Positions 1-9,201 of a stretch of 64,000 nt of DNA are shown one piece after another. The position numbers and the translations under genes are program-made. The notes under the pieces were generated by a model. The model was not told the origin of the DNA and did not search any database. It worked only from the letters and a program-made list of their open reading frames with translations. Positions within the stretch are counted from its first letter, which is position 1, and every line of letters starts with the position of its first letter. The stretch is from Flavobacteriaceae bacterium (lineage in GTDB: Bacteria; Bacteroidota; Bacteroidia; Flavobacteriales; Flavobacteriaceae), in the NCBI GenBank assembly GCA_014238425.1, contig JABABD010000040.1:62001-126000 (forward strand), given 5' to 3'.

Positions 1-1227
1 ATCAGCCAAAAACATCTAGTTGGAGTTTCCGGTTCTTTGACGCAACATATAAAGCAAGGACTTATTCCATCCATGATACTTTGGGGCCCTCCAGGCATTG
101 GAAAAACCACTTTAGCTAATATTATTGCTGAAGCATCTAAGCGTCCTTTTTATACGTTAAGTGCTATCAATTCTGGCGTGAAGGATGTTCGTGACGTTAT
201 AGACAAAGCAAAACAAAGTGGCGGTTTATTTACAACAAAGAACCCTATTTTATTCATAGATGAAATTCATAGATTTAGTAAATCTCAACAAGATTCTTTA
301 TTGCAAGCGGTTGAAAAAGGCTGGGTAACACTTATAGGTGCTACAACCGAAAATCCAAGTTTTGAAGTTATTCCTGCATTATTATCGCGCTGTCAGGTTT
401 ATATTTTGAATTCATTTGATAAAAACGATTTAGAGACTCTTTTAAAACGTGCTATAAAAGAAGATGAGCATATTTCTAAGAAAAGCATAAAACTAAAGGA
501 GACAGATGCATTATTGCGCTTATCTGGAGGAGATGCTCGTAAATTGCTTAATATTTTTGAATTAATTGTTAATTCTGAAAATGGAAAGACTATAACTATA
601 ACCAATGAAAGCGTTTTAAAGAAAGTACAAAGCAATACGGTTCGTTATGACAAAACTGGTGAGCAGCATTATGATATTATCTCTGCTTTTATAAAATCTA
701 TAAGAGGTAGCGATCCCAATGCTGCAGTTTATTGGTTAGCAAGAATGGTTGAAGGTGGCGAAGACGTTAAATTTATTGCACGTCGCATGCTTATTTTAGC
801 AAGTGAAGATATTGGAAATGCAAATCCTACGGCATTAGTGATCGCTAACAATACGTTTCAAGCGGTATCTGCCATAGGATATCCAGAATCCAGAATCATT
901 TTAAGTCAATGTGCTACTTATTTAGCAAGTTCTCCCAAAAGCAATGCTGCTTATGAGGCCATTGGCAAAGCACAACAATTAGTTAAGGAAACTGGCGATC
1001 TATCGGTACCCTTGTCCATAAGAAATGCTCCAACCAAACTCATGAAGGAACTAGGCTATGGAGACAATTACAAATATGCTCATAACTACGAGCAGAATTT
1101 TACCGAGCATGAATTCTTGCCGGATGACATCAAGCATACCAAATTATATAACCCAGGAAATAATGCTCGTGAAAATGCTCAAAGAGACTTCTTAAAAAAA
1201 CGTTGGAAGGATAAATATGGATATTAA
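1..1227 (+). CDS. rarA: Replication-associated recombination protein A (RarA/MgsA), 5' end outside window
   Basis: This is an AAA+ ATPase of the RarA/MgsA/WRNIP1 family, which acts at stalled replication forks together with SSB. The reading frame is open to base 1, so the true start lies upstream; the TTG at base 37 is internal. A Walker A motif (GPPGIGKT) is encoded around bases 84-107 and Walker B (LFIDEIHRF) around 250-276, followed by a sensor-1 region (GATTENPSF). The C-terminal half matches the tetramerisation domain of the family ([25 protein letters not shown]). About 408 codons are present, so only a short N-terminus (about 15-20 residues) should be missing. It converges with the next gene and overlaps its stop by 4 bases. 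The identification is very safe. Confidence 0.96.
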   Translation: MSQKHLVGVSGSLTQHIKQGLIPSMILWGPPGIGKTTLANIIAEASKRPFYTLSAINSGVKDVRDVIDKAKQSGGLFTTKNPILFIDEIHRFSKSQQDSLLQAVEKGWVTLIGATTENPSFEVIPALLSRCQVYILNSFDKNDLETLLKRAIKEDEHISKKSIKLKETDALLRLSGGDARKLLNIFELIVNSENGKTITITNESVLKKVQSNTVRYDKTGEQHYDIISAFIKSIRGSDPNAAVYWLARMVEGGEDVKFIARRMLILASEDIGNANPTALVIANNTFQAVSAIGYPESRIILSQCATYLASSPKSNAAYEAIGKAQQLVKETGDLSVPLSIRNAPTKLMKELGYGDNYKYAHNYEQNFTEHEFLPDDIKHTKLYNPGNNARENAQRDFLKKRWKDKYGY

Positions 1228-2033
1228 AACTTAATATCAAGACCTTTGACTAATAGATCTTTACCTCTAACTTCTGAGATTACCCAAACGCCATCTAGTT
1301 GATGAATAATAGCATCTTTTCCTAACACAATATAGACCTCTTTTATACCAGAGCTTGCAATCTTATAGATTACTTTGGGTGTACTATCTACAATCTGAAA
1401 TCCACCGTCAATAGCCTGAGCATATAGTATATTAGTGCTTTTCTTAACTTCCTTTAAAGGTCGTTCTACTTTAACAGTTTTAGGTTTTGCGATTTTTGGT
1501 TGTTTTGGTTTTGGCTGAGGTTTAGTAGGAATTGGTTCAGGACTTTTAGATTCGGATTGAGGGCTTTTTGATTCAGCCATAACAACTCCCGAATTAGCCC
1601 TGCTATATGCATAATTAGCTGTCTGAAAAGATTTAAATGCATCACGAAGTGCCAAATTATAAGCCGTCTTGAATTCCTTTTTTCGAGATTCGCCAATATC
1701 GGTTTTATAAACAATGGTATTGTTGCAGTCTTTTAGTTCTACTCCAAGTTTTGTAGTAAGTAAACCTCTTCCTTTACTTACGTTTGCTCTTAGCGCTAGA
1801 CAATTATTGTTTTGTAAATCTCGAGGGAATGCTTCATCTCCCATAAAAGCGGTAAACCCATGCTTATTAAATAAAAATTTCGTCAACGAATTCAATTGAA
1901 ATTTATCTGCTTCATTCAAGAAATCATACTTAGTTGGCACTATTATATATTTATAGTCATTAAGGCTTTTTTGTGAATATGCCTTATTAAAACCCAAACT
2001 AAAAACTACCAATAGAACTAAAATTCTATTCAT
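1224..2033 (-). CDS. Periplasmic/secreted protein of unknown function with Pro-Lys-rich linker
   Basis: The protein is about 269 residues. I place the start at the ATG at 2033 (MNRILVLL...); an in-frame TTG lies three codons upstream. The N-terminus is a signal peptide ending near AYSQ. It is followed by a globular part of about 140 residues with two cysteines (NNNCLAL, LKDCNN), then a linker of roughly 50 residues dominated by Pro, Lys and Ser, then a short C-terminal beta-rich domain. No known family is recognised. The start overlaps the stop of the upstream outer-membrane barrel gene by 8 bases, so it is the last gene of a leftward operon that begins at radC. A role tied to the outer-membrane barrel is plausible but only inferred from position. 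Confidence 0.75.
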   Translation of the reverse strand: MNRILVLLVVFSLGFNKAYSQKSLNDYKYIIVPTKYDFLNEADKFQLNSLTKFLFNKHGFTAFMGDEAFPRDLQNNNCLALRANVSKGRGLLTTKLGVELKDCNNTIVYKTDIGESRKKEFKTAYNLALRDAFKSFQTANYAYSRANSGVVMAESKSPQSESKSPEPIPTKPQPKPKQPKIAKPKTVKVERPLKEVKKSTNILYAQAIDGGFQIVDSTPKVIYKIASSGIKEVYIVLGKDAIIHQLDGVWVISEVRGKDLLVKGLDIKF

Positions 2034-3438
2034 TTTTATCAAATATTAAGTTAAACCCGAATTGTAAAGATACACTTTGTGTTTTAGCTAAGTTTTGAAA
2101 TTCTAATAAATTATCAACTGTGGCGTAAATATTCAAATTTCCTAAATGAGCAGACATACCAAGTCCAATATTTTTGTTAGAAAAGGTATCAATCGTGTAT
2201 GTAGCTTTTAAACGAAACTGTTCAAATAATCGTCTATAATAAAACGCTGTTAGAGCCAATTGCGGTTGTCTCGGTCTATTTACAGCAAATAATTGTGCTC
2301 CAATAGAGTTAAGATATCCACTATCTTCACTAGTACAATCGCACTCTTCACTAAGTTCTTTTCCAAAAGAATACCTAATTGCCGAATTGAGTTTCACAGG
2401 ACGCCAAGTAGTATATTTAGTAGTGGTTTCCTTTACATCGAAAAGATTTTCAAAATTCCCGGAAACTTGTTCCCAATAGTCATCAGCTGTTTGCTCATCA
2501 CCAGTTTCTGGAAAAATAGGATTGATGCCATCAAAAACTAATGACCCATTGAGCTCATAATTCTTAATATCCTTTGAATGCAGAATAAATCCAATATCTT
2601 GAAGGCTTGCATCTACCGTCAATTGATCCGATAATTTATAGGTAAATCCTAAATCTAATCCTAAACCAACATTTCCGCTAAACAAAAGTCTTTTAGCAAA
2701 TGTAGAGACATCATTACCAATTTCAGAGTTATCATCATCCAGTAAACTTTTCAACCCTGAGGTTCTAAGAGCAAGATCTAAATCAAAAATATGTTCATAA
2801 AAATTATCAGTACCATTTCTAGTGATAAATCTCCCTTTGTTTTTAGTTGAGTTAAAATTCAAGATACTAGAATATAGCTTACCTCTTACGCCATAGGTTA
2901 ATTTCTCATTCACTTTCTTATTGTACCCTAAATGCAAAGCTGATATTACCTCTCCACTTACATTCAAATCACTAAGATCAAAAACTCTATTGATATTGTT
3001 CTGATTTCCTTCTAAGGCTAGGATAGCATAATCTTTTGGAAAATAGATAAACACATCTAATTCTTGATACATCCCAAAAGAAATATACTCCTTTTTCTCA
3101 TAAGAAGATCCTAATGCAAATCCTCCTGAGAACAATTCTAATTGTTGATTGACAGTAAAAAAATCTGTATCAATCATGCCATTAATTGCCGTTCTCAGCT
3201 TCTGATTAAAATCTCTACCATCATCAGCAAAAACGTCATAAACTGAAACACCTGAAGCACCAAAATTGGCATGAATGTGAGAGAATAGCGGAATTCCCAT
3301 ATACCAATCATTAGTAATACTAGCTCCTGGATTTATTAAAAGAGATTGTGGGATTTCATTGAAACCATAGAGTACTTGCTTATTTTGTGAGTAGGTAATG
3401 CAAGTAAAAAGTAGAAGGATGAGGCTTATCCTTTTCAT
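2026..3438 (-). CDS. Outer-membrane beta-barrel protein, DUF5723-like
   Basis: This 470-residue protein has a signal peptide (cleavage near CITYSQ) and an early motif FNEIPQSLLINPGA, typical of Bacteroidota barrel proteins related to the PorP/SprF-like and DUF5723 families. The body is rich in alternating beta-strand patterns (GLGLDLGFTYKLSD, SAIRYSFGKEL, LTAFYYRRLFEQFRLKATY) and it ends in a strand-like FGFNLIFDKNE. A short Cys cluster (EECDCTSED) sits about residue 365. It overlaps the upstream lipoprotein by 4 bases and the downstream periplasmic protein by 8, which points to translational coupling. The barrel prediction is firm; the exact family is recalled from motif similarity, and the transported or bound partner is unknown. 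Confidence 0.75.
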   Translation of the reverse strand: MKRISLILLLFTCITYSQNKQVLYGFNEIPQSLLINPGASITNDWYMGIPLFSHIHANFGASGVSVYDVFADDGRDFNQKLRTAINGMIDTDFFTVNQQLELFSGGFALGSSYEKKEYISFGMYQELDVFIYFPKDYAILALEGNQNNINRVFDLSDLNVSGEVISALHLGYNKKVNEKLTYGVRGKLYSSILNFNSTKNKGRFITRNGTDNFYEHIFDLDLALRTSGLKSLLDDDNSEIGNDVSTFAKRLLFSGNVGLGLDLGFTYKLSDQLTVDASLQDIGFILHSKDIKNYELNGSLVFDGINPIFPETGDEQTADDYWEQVSGNFENLFDVKETTTKYTTWRPVKLNSAIRYSFGKELSEECDCTSEDSGYLNSIGAQLFAVNRPRQPQLALTAFYYRRLFEQFRLKATYTIDTFSNKNIGLGMSAHLGNLNIYATVDNLLEFQNLAKTQSVSLQFGFNLIFDKNE

Positions 3439-4004
3439 TCGGGAGAAATCAAATCGATATAAAATGCCCCTTTGGACTTAAACTTGATACTACCTATACT
3501 GTTTTCATTCAAAACGGATCCATCAGTACTTGGCTGCATAGTGAATGTTAAAATAAGTTTCGTGGTGCTTGTTAAATCATTTATGGCATCATTTTCAAAA
3601 ATCTCTTCATTTATAGTCACTAATTCTTGATTAGTTGGAGAGGCTTCCACTTCAAACTGAATAAGATGTTGCTCTGTATTATCATCGTTTAAGAATTGTA
3701 TCTCTGCTTCAAAAGCACGATTGATACTATTGGTTGTTTCAAATAAAAATTCTGCACGTCTTAAATTATCAACTACAAAATCATCACTGAATATCTCTAT
3801 CCTTACAGAATCTCTTATAATCGTTATCTCAGTACCGTCAACAGAAAATCGATTTGCAGCTTCGTTAAAACGTACAAGGCTTACCTCTAATGCTGGAGTG
3901 ACAAGAAGATCCTCAGATTGCTCAAAATCTACATCTTTTACGCATGAGGTTGATTGAAAAAACAGCAAACAAATGAAGGCAAATTTTGGGATTAGCTTTA
4001 ACAT
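3435..4004 (-). CDS. Lipoprotein of unknown function
   Basis: Starting at the ATG at 4004 gives a classical lipoprotein signal peptide (MLKLIPKFAFICLLFFQ) with the acylated cysteine in STSC; the longer reading frame from 4043 would bury that signal, so the internal start is preferred. The mature part (about 165 residues) is acidic and beta-rich, with one immunoglobulin-like fold at most, and shows no family I recognise. It is the third-last gene of the radC-led leftward cluster and its stop overlaps the start of the outer-membrane barrel gene by 4 bases. It may be a small periplasm-facing or surface-exposed partner of that barrel, but this is inferred from coupling alone. Confidence 0.7.
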   Translation of the reverse strand: MLKLIPKFAFICLLFFQSTSCVKDVDFEQSEDLLVTPALEVSLVRFNEAANRFSVDGTEITIIRDSVRIEIFSDDFVVDNLRRAEFLFETTNSINRAFEAEIQFLNDDNTEQHLIQFEVEASPTNQELVTINEEIFENDAINDLTSTTKLILTFTMQPSTDGSVLNENSIGSIKFKSKGAFYIDLISPE

Positions 4005-4053
4005 AACATTAGGTTTTAATAAATAAAACGGTAGTTGATGCACGCTTATTGCA

Positions 4054-4743
4054 CTAGAAGAATGCTTTTAGATCTAAAAGATTACTGACCTGCTTAATAC
4101 TTTCATCAAGGGTCTCATTATGATAGTTGTAACAAATCGCATCAAACCCATAATCCAATGCGCCGAGAATATCGGCTTCATAATTATCGCCTATCATAAT
4201 ACTGTTGTTCGGATTGGCTTTAGATAAATTAAACGCATAACCAAAAATCTTAGGATTAGGTTTTTTAACACCTACCATTTCAGAGTCAGTAACCGTGTCA
4301 AAATAATGAAGTATGTTAGAGCTTTCCATTTTTCGTTTTTGCACCTCTTGGAAACCATTGGTGATAATATGCAACCTATATTTTGGTTTTAGATAATCGA
4401 GTATTTCTAGAGTACCTTCTAACAGGTGATCAAAAGAAGAGAGATATTCTATATAATCTTCAGACAATTTGTTAATCATTGAGGGCTCAACATGCATATT
4501 TAGATCTGTAAACACATCATTTAATCTCGCAAAACGAAGTGATTCTTTATCAATTTTATTTTCTCTATAAAGTTTCCAATAAGCTAAATTTTTAGGTACG
4601 TATACTTCTAAAAAATCTCCTAAATGAATATCAAGATTATTCATTTTAAAAATTTTATCAAAAGTTAACTCAGAGTTCTTATCAAAATCCCAAAGCGTAT
4701 GATCTAAGTCAAAAAATATATCTGTTATATGCTTAATTTTCAT
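4054..4743 (-). CDS. yjjG: YjjG family noncanonical pyrimidine nucleotidase (HAD superfamily)
   Basis: The 229-residue protein is a HAD-superfamily phosphatase. Motif I is FFDLDHTLWDFD (nucleophile D12, acid/base D14), motif II is HIITNG (about residue 125), the conserved Lys lies in VKKPNP (about 159) and motif III is MIGDNYEADILGA (about 178). The HTLWDFD signature and the helical cap match the YjjG family, which hydrolyses pyrimidine nucleoside monophosphates, including noncanonical ones, as a house-cleaning function. It overlaps the upstream deacetylase-like gene by 11 bases. The class is certain; the exact substrate is inferred from the family. Confidence 0.9.
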   Translation of the reverse strand: MKIKHITDIFFDLDHTLWDFDKNSELTFDKIFKMNNLDIHLGDFLEVYVPKNLAYWKLYRENKIDKESLRFARLNDVFTDLNMHVEPSMINKLSEDYIEYLSSFDHLLEGTLEILDYLKPKYRLHIITNGFQEVQKRKMESSNILHYFDTVTDSEMVGVKKPNPKIFGYAFNLSKANPNNSIMIGDNYEADILGALDYGFDAICYNYHNETLDESIKQVSNLLDLKAFF

Positions 4744-6034
4744 GTTGAGAATCTATGATTAGATTAAATAGCTCTTTGAATCCTTTCCATTTAGGTACAT
4801 CACTAAACGTGTAATTATGAAAGACAGGTGTGAAAATCCCGTTGACTTTTTTTACTTCTTTAATGACTTCATTCAAAGCCTTCTTTTTGTCTAATAGAGA
4901 ATTATTCTTCAATAAAGCCGAATCAATAACGTGAAAGGTATTCAATAATAATGGTGTTTGGCCTTCATAGTCAAGGTCATAGAACAAGAAGGGTGTACAT
5001 GTACTAGCTCTAAACCCAATGGCATTTACATAACCCATGGTATAATCTTCTTTAATCTCCAACTCTACCAAGTTTCTATATGATTCAGGAAGATTGAGCT
5101 TAGAAAACGAGTGCCTTGAACTCTCGAGAGGCGTATTGATAACTGTTTCAATTGTTTTTTTCTCTTCCTTCAAGATCTTCAAATCTTCTAATGCAAAAAA
5201 GGACACTTTTAAGCCAACCTTACAATAATCAGCAACGGATTTGATAAGTGATACAAAATTCTTCTTCTGGATATTGATGTTTTTATCGTATGTAGAATAA
5301 CCTCCTATAAGAAAAAAAACAATGAACTTATTCTGACTGTGTTTCTGTCTATTTATTATATAACTGAATGTATTAAAATGGTCTTTTTGAAAACCAAACA
5401 ATACAGAATATCGCTTATATAGTCTTTTGAATTTTAAACGCCCAAAATCAAACAATGTACCACCAATAGTCCGCATAATACCCTTTTGCTTAAAATCATA
5501 AGCCATAGGAACATCGATAATAGGCTTTATTTGGTAAGCTCGTTTTATGGGAACAAAATCTGGATAAAACGATCGCAAAACCGTCAAGAACTTATATGCC
5601 CAAACATCAACAACAGGTTGATGTAAAAACCCGTGTTTATATGCAATGCTTTCTTCAGCTACAAATCGCCCATAATCATCTTGTACATGTGGTAAATATT
5701 CTTCGTAACGCGTCAAAAGATAAAAAGCTGCTGAAAAAATATCGTAAGGTAAATGACTCTTGTCTCCAGTTGGAAAAAAGCATTTTGTATCACCCCAATC
5801 ATTCACATTGATCGTCAAGAACGCTAGTCCTTGTTCGTGTAGCAAATCATGACTTCTAATGAACATTTCTTTTGCTAAAGGCTGTTTAGCATACGACATT
5901 TTAAGTCCGTCATGGGCAATGAATTCTTCTATAGTCGCAGTAAAACTAACAGGTATATTTAATATCCTAGTACAAATTTGCCGGAAGATATACTTAACTC
6001 GAGGTGTGACCTTATGTGTGTAAACCAATAGCAT
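4733..6034 (-). CDS. Polysaccharide deacetylase-like protein (DUF7033-type N-terminus)
   Basis: The 433-residue protein resembles a Flavobacteriia family annotated as polysaccharide deacetylase. The N-terminal 130 residues (from MLLVYTHKVTPRVKYIFRQ) match the accessory domain usually seen ahead of the NodB-like fold, with the sequence DIFSAAFYLLTRYEEYLP being typical. The C-terminal part carries a degenerate CE4-like pattern: SSRHSFSKLNLP about residue 305 and IGFRAST about residue 345. I do not see the full Asp-Asp/His-His metal triad, so activity is uncertain. It starts one base after the radC stop and overlaps yjjG by 11 bases, so it is co-transcribed with both. Confidence 0.75.
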   Translation of the reverse strand: MLLVYTHKVTPRVKYIFRQICTRILNIPVSFTATIEEFIAHDGLKMSYAKQPLAKEMFIRSHDLLHEQGLAFLTINVNDWGDTKCFFPTGDKSHLPYDIFSAAFYLLTRYEEYLPHVQDDYGRFVAEESIAYKHGFLHQPVVDVWAYKFLTVLRSFYPDFVPIKRAYQIKPIIDVPMAYDFKQKGIMRTIGGTLFDFGRLKFKRLYKRYSVLFGFQKDHFNTFSYIINRQKHSQNKFIVFFLIGGYSTYDKNINIQKKNFVSLIKSVADYCKVGLKVSFFALEDLKILKEEKKTIETVINTPLESSRHSFSKLNLPESYRNLVELEIKEDYTMGYVNAIGFRASTCTPFLFYDLDYEGQTPLLLNTFHVIDSALLKNNSLLDKKKALNEVIKEVKKVNGIFTPVFHNYTFSDVPKWKGFKELFNLIIDSQHEN

Positions 6035-6748
6035 TTATAACAATTGGTTGTCTGCAAAGCTATAATAACTCGCTTCGGTTATAATGATATGGTCCAATAC
6101 TTTTATATCTAAACTTTCTCCTGCCACTTTTAGTTTATTGGTTAGTTGTTTATCTGCTAGGCTTGGTTTCAAAGTTCCCGAAGGATGATTATGTGCTAAA
6201 ATAATTCCGACAGCACCAAGTTCTATCGCATTTTTCATCACTAGTCTTACATCTACCAAGGTGCCTGTTATACCGCCTTTGCTTAATTGACTTTTTTGAA
6301 GGACTTTGTTTGAATTATTAAGGTAGATAATCCAAAACTCTTCGTGTGGCAACTCTCCAAGAATAGGTTGCATCAATTCAAATACAGAAGCACTGGACGC
6401 AATTTTATCTTTTTCCAAAGCTTCCTCACTTCTGCGTCGTCTTCCCAATTCCATAGCTGCAGCAATAGTAATGGCCTTCGCCTCTCCAATGCCTTTAAAT
6501 TTCATTAATTGTTTAATAGGTAACTTTCCAAGGTCAGTAAGGTTGTTATTAGCAGAGGCTAAAATACGTTTGCAAAGTTCCACCGCACTTTCATTTCGAC
6601 TACCAGAACCTACTAATATCGCCACCAATTCTGCATCACTCAGGGCTGCCTTACCTTTATGAAGCAATTTTTCTCGTGGTTGGTCGTCTTGCGACCAGTT
6701 TTTTATTGAAAATGAGGTTGGTGTTTCTGCCATGAATAGCTTTTGCAT
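6035..6748 (-). CDS. radC: RadC family protein (JAB/MPN metalloprotease fold)
   Basis: The protein is 237 residues from the ATG at 6748; a second in-frame ATG at 6733 (MAETPTSFSIKNW) fits the usual N-terminus equally well. The N-terminal part holds a helix-hairpin-helix region (MKFKGIGEAKAITIAAAMELGRR, about 82-104). The C-terminal JAB domain has the catalytic glutamate in HEEFWIIYLNN and the metal motif HNHPSGTLKPSLAD (about 190-203). Despite its name, a DNA repair role for RadC is not well established. It is the first gene of a six-gene leftward run. RadC is often carried on mobile islands, but here the neighbours are ordinary chromosomal genes. Confidence 0.93.
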   Translation of the reverse strand: MQKLFMAETPTSFSIKNWSQDDQPREKLLHKGKAALSDAELVAILVGSGSRNESAVELCKRILASANNNLTDLGKLPIKQLMKFKGIGEAKAITIAAAMELGRRRRSEEALEKDKIASSASVFELMQPILGELPHEEFWIIYLNNSNKVLQKSQLSKGGITGTLVDVRLVMKNAIELGAVGIILAHNHPSGTLKPSLADKQLTNKLKVAGESLDIKVLDHIIITEASYYSFADNQLL

Positions 6749-6777
6749 AAAGATAGAAAACTTGAAATAAACAACAT

Positions 6778-6876
6778 CAGTTCGAGTGATTTTTGACAGA
6801 AAATCGTATCAAGAACAATCCTAATTTAAGATCACATTCTCGATACACTTCTCCCAAGGTCGAAGCACTCGAATTG
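6778..6876. repeat. Imperfect nested inverted repeat (intergenic repeat element)
   Basis: Outer arms cagttcgagtg (6778-6788) and cactcgaattg (6866-6876) are complementary at 10 of 11 positions. Inner arms gtatcaagaa (6806-6815) and ttctcgatac (6837-6846) are complementary at 9 of 10. The roughly 99-base unit sits between radC and the divergent DUF1569 gene. Its TTCGAGTGATTTT and TTCTCGATAC parts resemble a dispersed intergenic repeat I recall from other Flavobacteriaceae; copy number in this genome cannot be judged from one window. Confidence 0.65.
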
Positions 6877-6956
6877 ACGGTAAGTTTGACAAAAACTAAA
6901 AAACGTACACTAAATAAAAAAATGTAATTTTAAGACAACAACTAAATTTTTAGATC

Positions 6957-7400
6957 ATGAAATCCATTTTTGATGAAACTTCCTTTAACGAAATACAAGA
7001 ACGCATTAATAAGCTCGACGAAAATAGTCAAGCTCAATGGGGGAAAATGAATGTCGGACAAATGGCATGGCATTGTCAGCCTGCCTTGAATATCATGCTA
7101 AAAAAAGACACTTATGGGTTGAAGCCTAATTGGTTTGCAAAGGTGTTCTTTAAAAAAGCCATGTATAGTGATAAACTTTGGGGCAAAGGCTTGCCAACAG
7201 CCAAAGTGATGAAAGCTACCGAACCAAGAGATTTTAGTGAGGAAATTATAAAATTAAAAGCCATTCTGAGTGAGGTTGGCGAACAGCGTAATAGGCAAGG
7301 TTGGGGTGAACATCCGGGTTTTGGGCATTTTACTGATGAACAATGGGGACAGATGCAATACAAGCATTTAGATCACCACTTTAGGCAGTTTGGGGTGTAA
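6957..7400 (+). CDS. DUF1569 (DinB-like) domain protein
   Basis: The 147-residue cytoplasmic protein matches the DUF1569 family of the DinB/YfiT-like four-helix bundle superfamily. Characteristic features are WGKMNVGQMAWHCQPALN (about residues 28-45), containing the first His of the presumed metal site, and the C-terminal HPGFGHFTDEQWGQMQYKHLDHHFRQFGV, containing the HLDHHFRQF motif that supplies the remaining His ligands. The enzymatic activity of this family is unknown; thiol-dependent transferase activity is a possibility from the superfamily. It is followed at 16 bases by an RDD gene on the same strand. Confidence 0.85.
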   Translation: MKSIFDETSFNEIQERINKLDENSQAQWGKMNVGQMAWHCQPALNIMLKKDTYGLKPNWFAKVFFKKAMYSDKLWGKGLPTAKVMKATEPRDFSEEIIKLKAILSEVGEQRNRQGWGEHPGFGHFTDEQWGQMQYKHLDHHFRQFGV

Positions 7401-7416
7401 TAAAATCATTTAATGA

Positions 7417-7788
7417 ATGCAAGGAATAGATAAAGGAACTAGACTTTTTAATTATTTGGTTGACTTAATTGTAGTGTTTATTGTTTGGGTCATAGCTACA
7501 ATTATTCTTGGAATCAGTGATACTACAAACTGGGTTTTTTATATACTTATGTTTAGTTATTATTTTGTTTTTGAAGCAACAACAGGCCAAACTTTAGGAA
7601 AAATGGTCACCAAAACTAAAGTTGTCTTTAGCGACGGTTCACAACCATCTTTATTTCGGATTTTAATGAGGTCATCCTTCCGACTTATTCCCTTTGATGC
7701 CATGTCTTATTTATTAGGTTATGAAAAAGGGTTGTATGATATTTTATCATCAACCAAGTTAGTAAAGACATTAGAACAGGAGGAATAA
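7417..7788 (+). CDS. RDD family integral membrane protein
   Basis: The 123-residue protein shows the RDD layout: an early charged motif (KGTRLFNYLVDLIVVF) leading into membrane segment 1 (about 11-32), segment 2 (WVFYILMFSYYFVFEATTGQTLGKM, about 40-60) with the conserved TxGQTLGKM loop, and a third hydrophobic stretch after FRILMRSSFRLIPFDAM. The function of most RDD proteins is unknown; some have been linked to ion transport. It sits 16 bases after the DUF1569 gene and almost touches the convergent mpl stop (2-base gap). Confidence 0.87.
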   Translation: MQGIDKGTRLFNYLVDLIVVFIVWVIATIILGISDTTNWVFYILMFSYYFVFEATTGQTLGKMVTKTKVVFSDGSQPSLFRILMRSSFRLIPFDAMSYLLGYEKGLYDILSSTKLVKTLEQEE

Positions 7789-7790
7789 CA

Positions 7791-9146
7791 TTATCCAATA
7801 AGATTCTTTACATCTTCAAAATCCAAACCACCATAATTCCCAGAACTCATTAGTAACAGTGCTTTGTTTTCAAAGTCTTGAGAAAAAAGGAACTCTTTAA
7901 AATCATCAGGGTTGGTATAAATAATCAAATCATCACGCTCAAAAGCATTGGCTATTTGTTCGTGGGTCACTTCCTCCAACTTCTTGATTTGTACTGCGTG
8001 AGGTGAATAAAACACTACAGCAGTGTCTGCGGCATCCAAAGCACCTTTGTATTCTTTCAAGAACTCAGCATTCAAACTGCTATAGGTATGTAATTCTAAA
8101 CACGCTATAAGCGTTCGGTTTGTATATTGTTCTTTTACGGCTTTTGTTGTTGCAGCGACTTTGCTAGGTGAATGCGCAAAATCTTTATATGCTACACTCG
8201 TATTACTTTCTGCAATCTTCTCTAACCGTTTACTAGCACCTTTAAAAGTAGCAATGGCTTCATAAAAATCATCTTCATCGATGCCCATATTTTGACAAAT
8301 CCATTTGGCGCCTGCTAAATTATTGAGGTTGTGTTCTCCAAAAACTTCGATTGGCATTGGGCCTTCAGGAGTCTCAAGCATGGTTTGACCGTTTTCAACC
8401 GTATACTCTGGTGTTTGGTAAGGCAGTTTCCTAATAGAATTCTCTGAGGCTTCCACCACACGTTTTACTTCTTCATCCTCAATATTATAGGTGATGCTTC
8501 CACCTTTCACAATACTATCCACAAAAATGGTGAACTGTTCTACATAAAATTCATACGTCGGAAACACATTAATGTGATCCCAAGCAATACCACTCAATAA
8601 GGCTATATTTGGTTTGTATAAATGGAATTTTGGTCGTCTGTCTATCGGAGAACTCAAATATTCATCGCCTTCCAACACAATAAAATCATTATCATCTGTC
8701 AGTTTCACCATCACATCAAAACCTTCTAACTGTGCTCCTACCATATAATCTACATCTCTATCATGGTAATGCATGACATGTAAAATCATAGACGTAATAG
8801 TCGTTTTTCCGTGACTACCTCCAATAACCACACGTGTTTTATGCTTGCTTTGTTCGTATAAAAACTCTGGATAACTATAAATCTTCAAACCCAATTCCTG
8901 AGCTTTCAACAATTCCGGATTATCTTCTTTTGCATGCATGCCTAGCACAATAGCATCCAATTTATTGCTAATTTTCTCAGGATACCACCCAAATGTTTTT
9001 GGTAATAGCCTTTTAGCATCGAGTCTCGATTTTGACGGATCATGAATAGTATCATCACTACCTGTAACTCGATATCCTTTATTATGTAATGCAATGGCTA
9101 GATTATGCATTGCGGCGCCACCAATGGCGATAAAATGTACGTTCAT
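7791..9146 (-). CDS. mpl: UDP-N-acetylmuramate:L-alanyl-gamma-D-glutamyl-meso-diaminopimelate ligase (Mpl-like)
   Basis: This 451-residue Mur-ligase family enzyme has the three expected domains: an N-terminal Rossmann part (MNVHFIAIGGAAMHNLAIAL), the central ATPase with P-loop GGSHGKTTITSMI (about residues 107-119) and a C-terminal ligase domain (YKDFAHSPSKVAATTKAV, CLELHTYSSLN). MurC, the closest relative, has GTHGKTTT; the GSHGKTT variant and the AHSPSK motif fit Mpl. Mpl recycles murein tripeptide by attaching it to UDP-MurNAc in the cytoplasm. The neighbours are unrelated. The distinction from MurC rests on these motifs and I consider it likely rather than proven. Confidence 0.88.
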   Translation of the reverse strand: MNVHFIAIGGAAMHNLAIALHNKGYRVTGSDDTIHDPSKSRLDAKRLLPKTFGWYPEKISNKLDAIVLGMHAKEDNPELLKAQELGLKIYSYPEFLYEQSKHKTRVVIGGSHGKTTITSMILHVMHYHDRDVDYMVGAQLEGFDVMVKLTDDNDFIVLEGDEYLSSPIDRRPKFHLYKPNIALLSGIAWDHINVFPTYEFYVEQFTIFVDSIVKGGSITYNIEDEEVKRVVEASENSIRKLPYQTPEYTVENGQTMLETPEGPMPIEVFGEHNLNNLAGAKWICQNMGIDEDDFYEAIATFKGASKRLEKIAESNTSVAYKDFAHSPSKVAATTKAVKEQYTNRTLIACLELHTYSSLNAEFLKEYKGALDAADTAVVFYSPHAVQIKKLEEVTHEQIANAFERDDLIIYTNPDDFKEFLFSQDFENKALLLMSSGNYGGLDFEDVKNLIG

Positions 9147-9201
9147 ATAACAAATATCAAACTACAAAACCCGAAATCCAAATAATTATGTCACTTAAGA
9201 T

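Noticed and set aside
6035..6748. radC as a marker of a mobile or defence island
   Set aside because: No integrase, phage, toxin-antitoxin or restriction genes are nearby and the surrounding genes are ordinary chromosomal ones.
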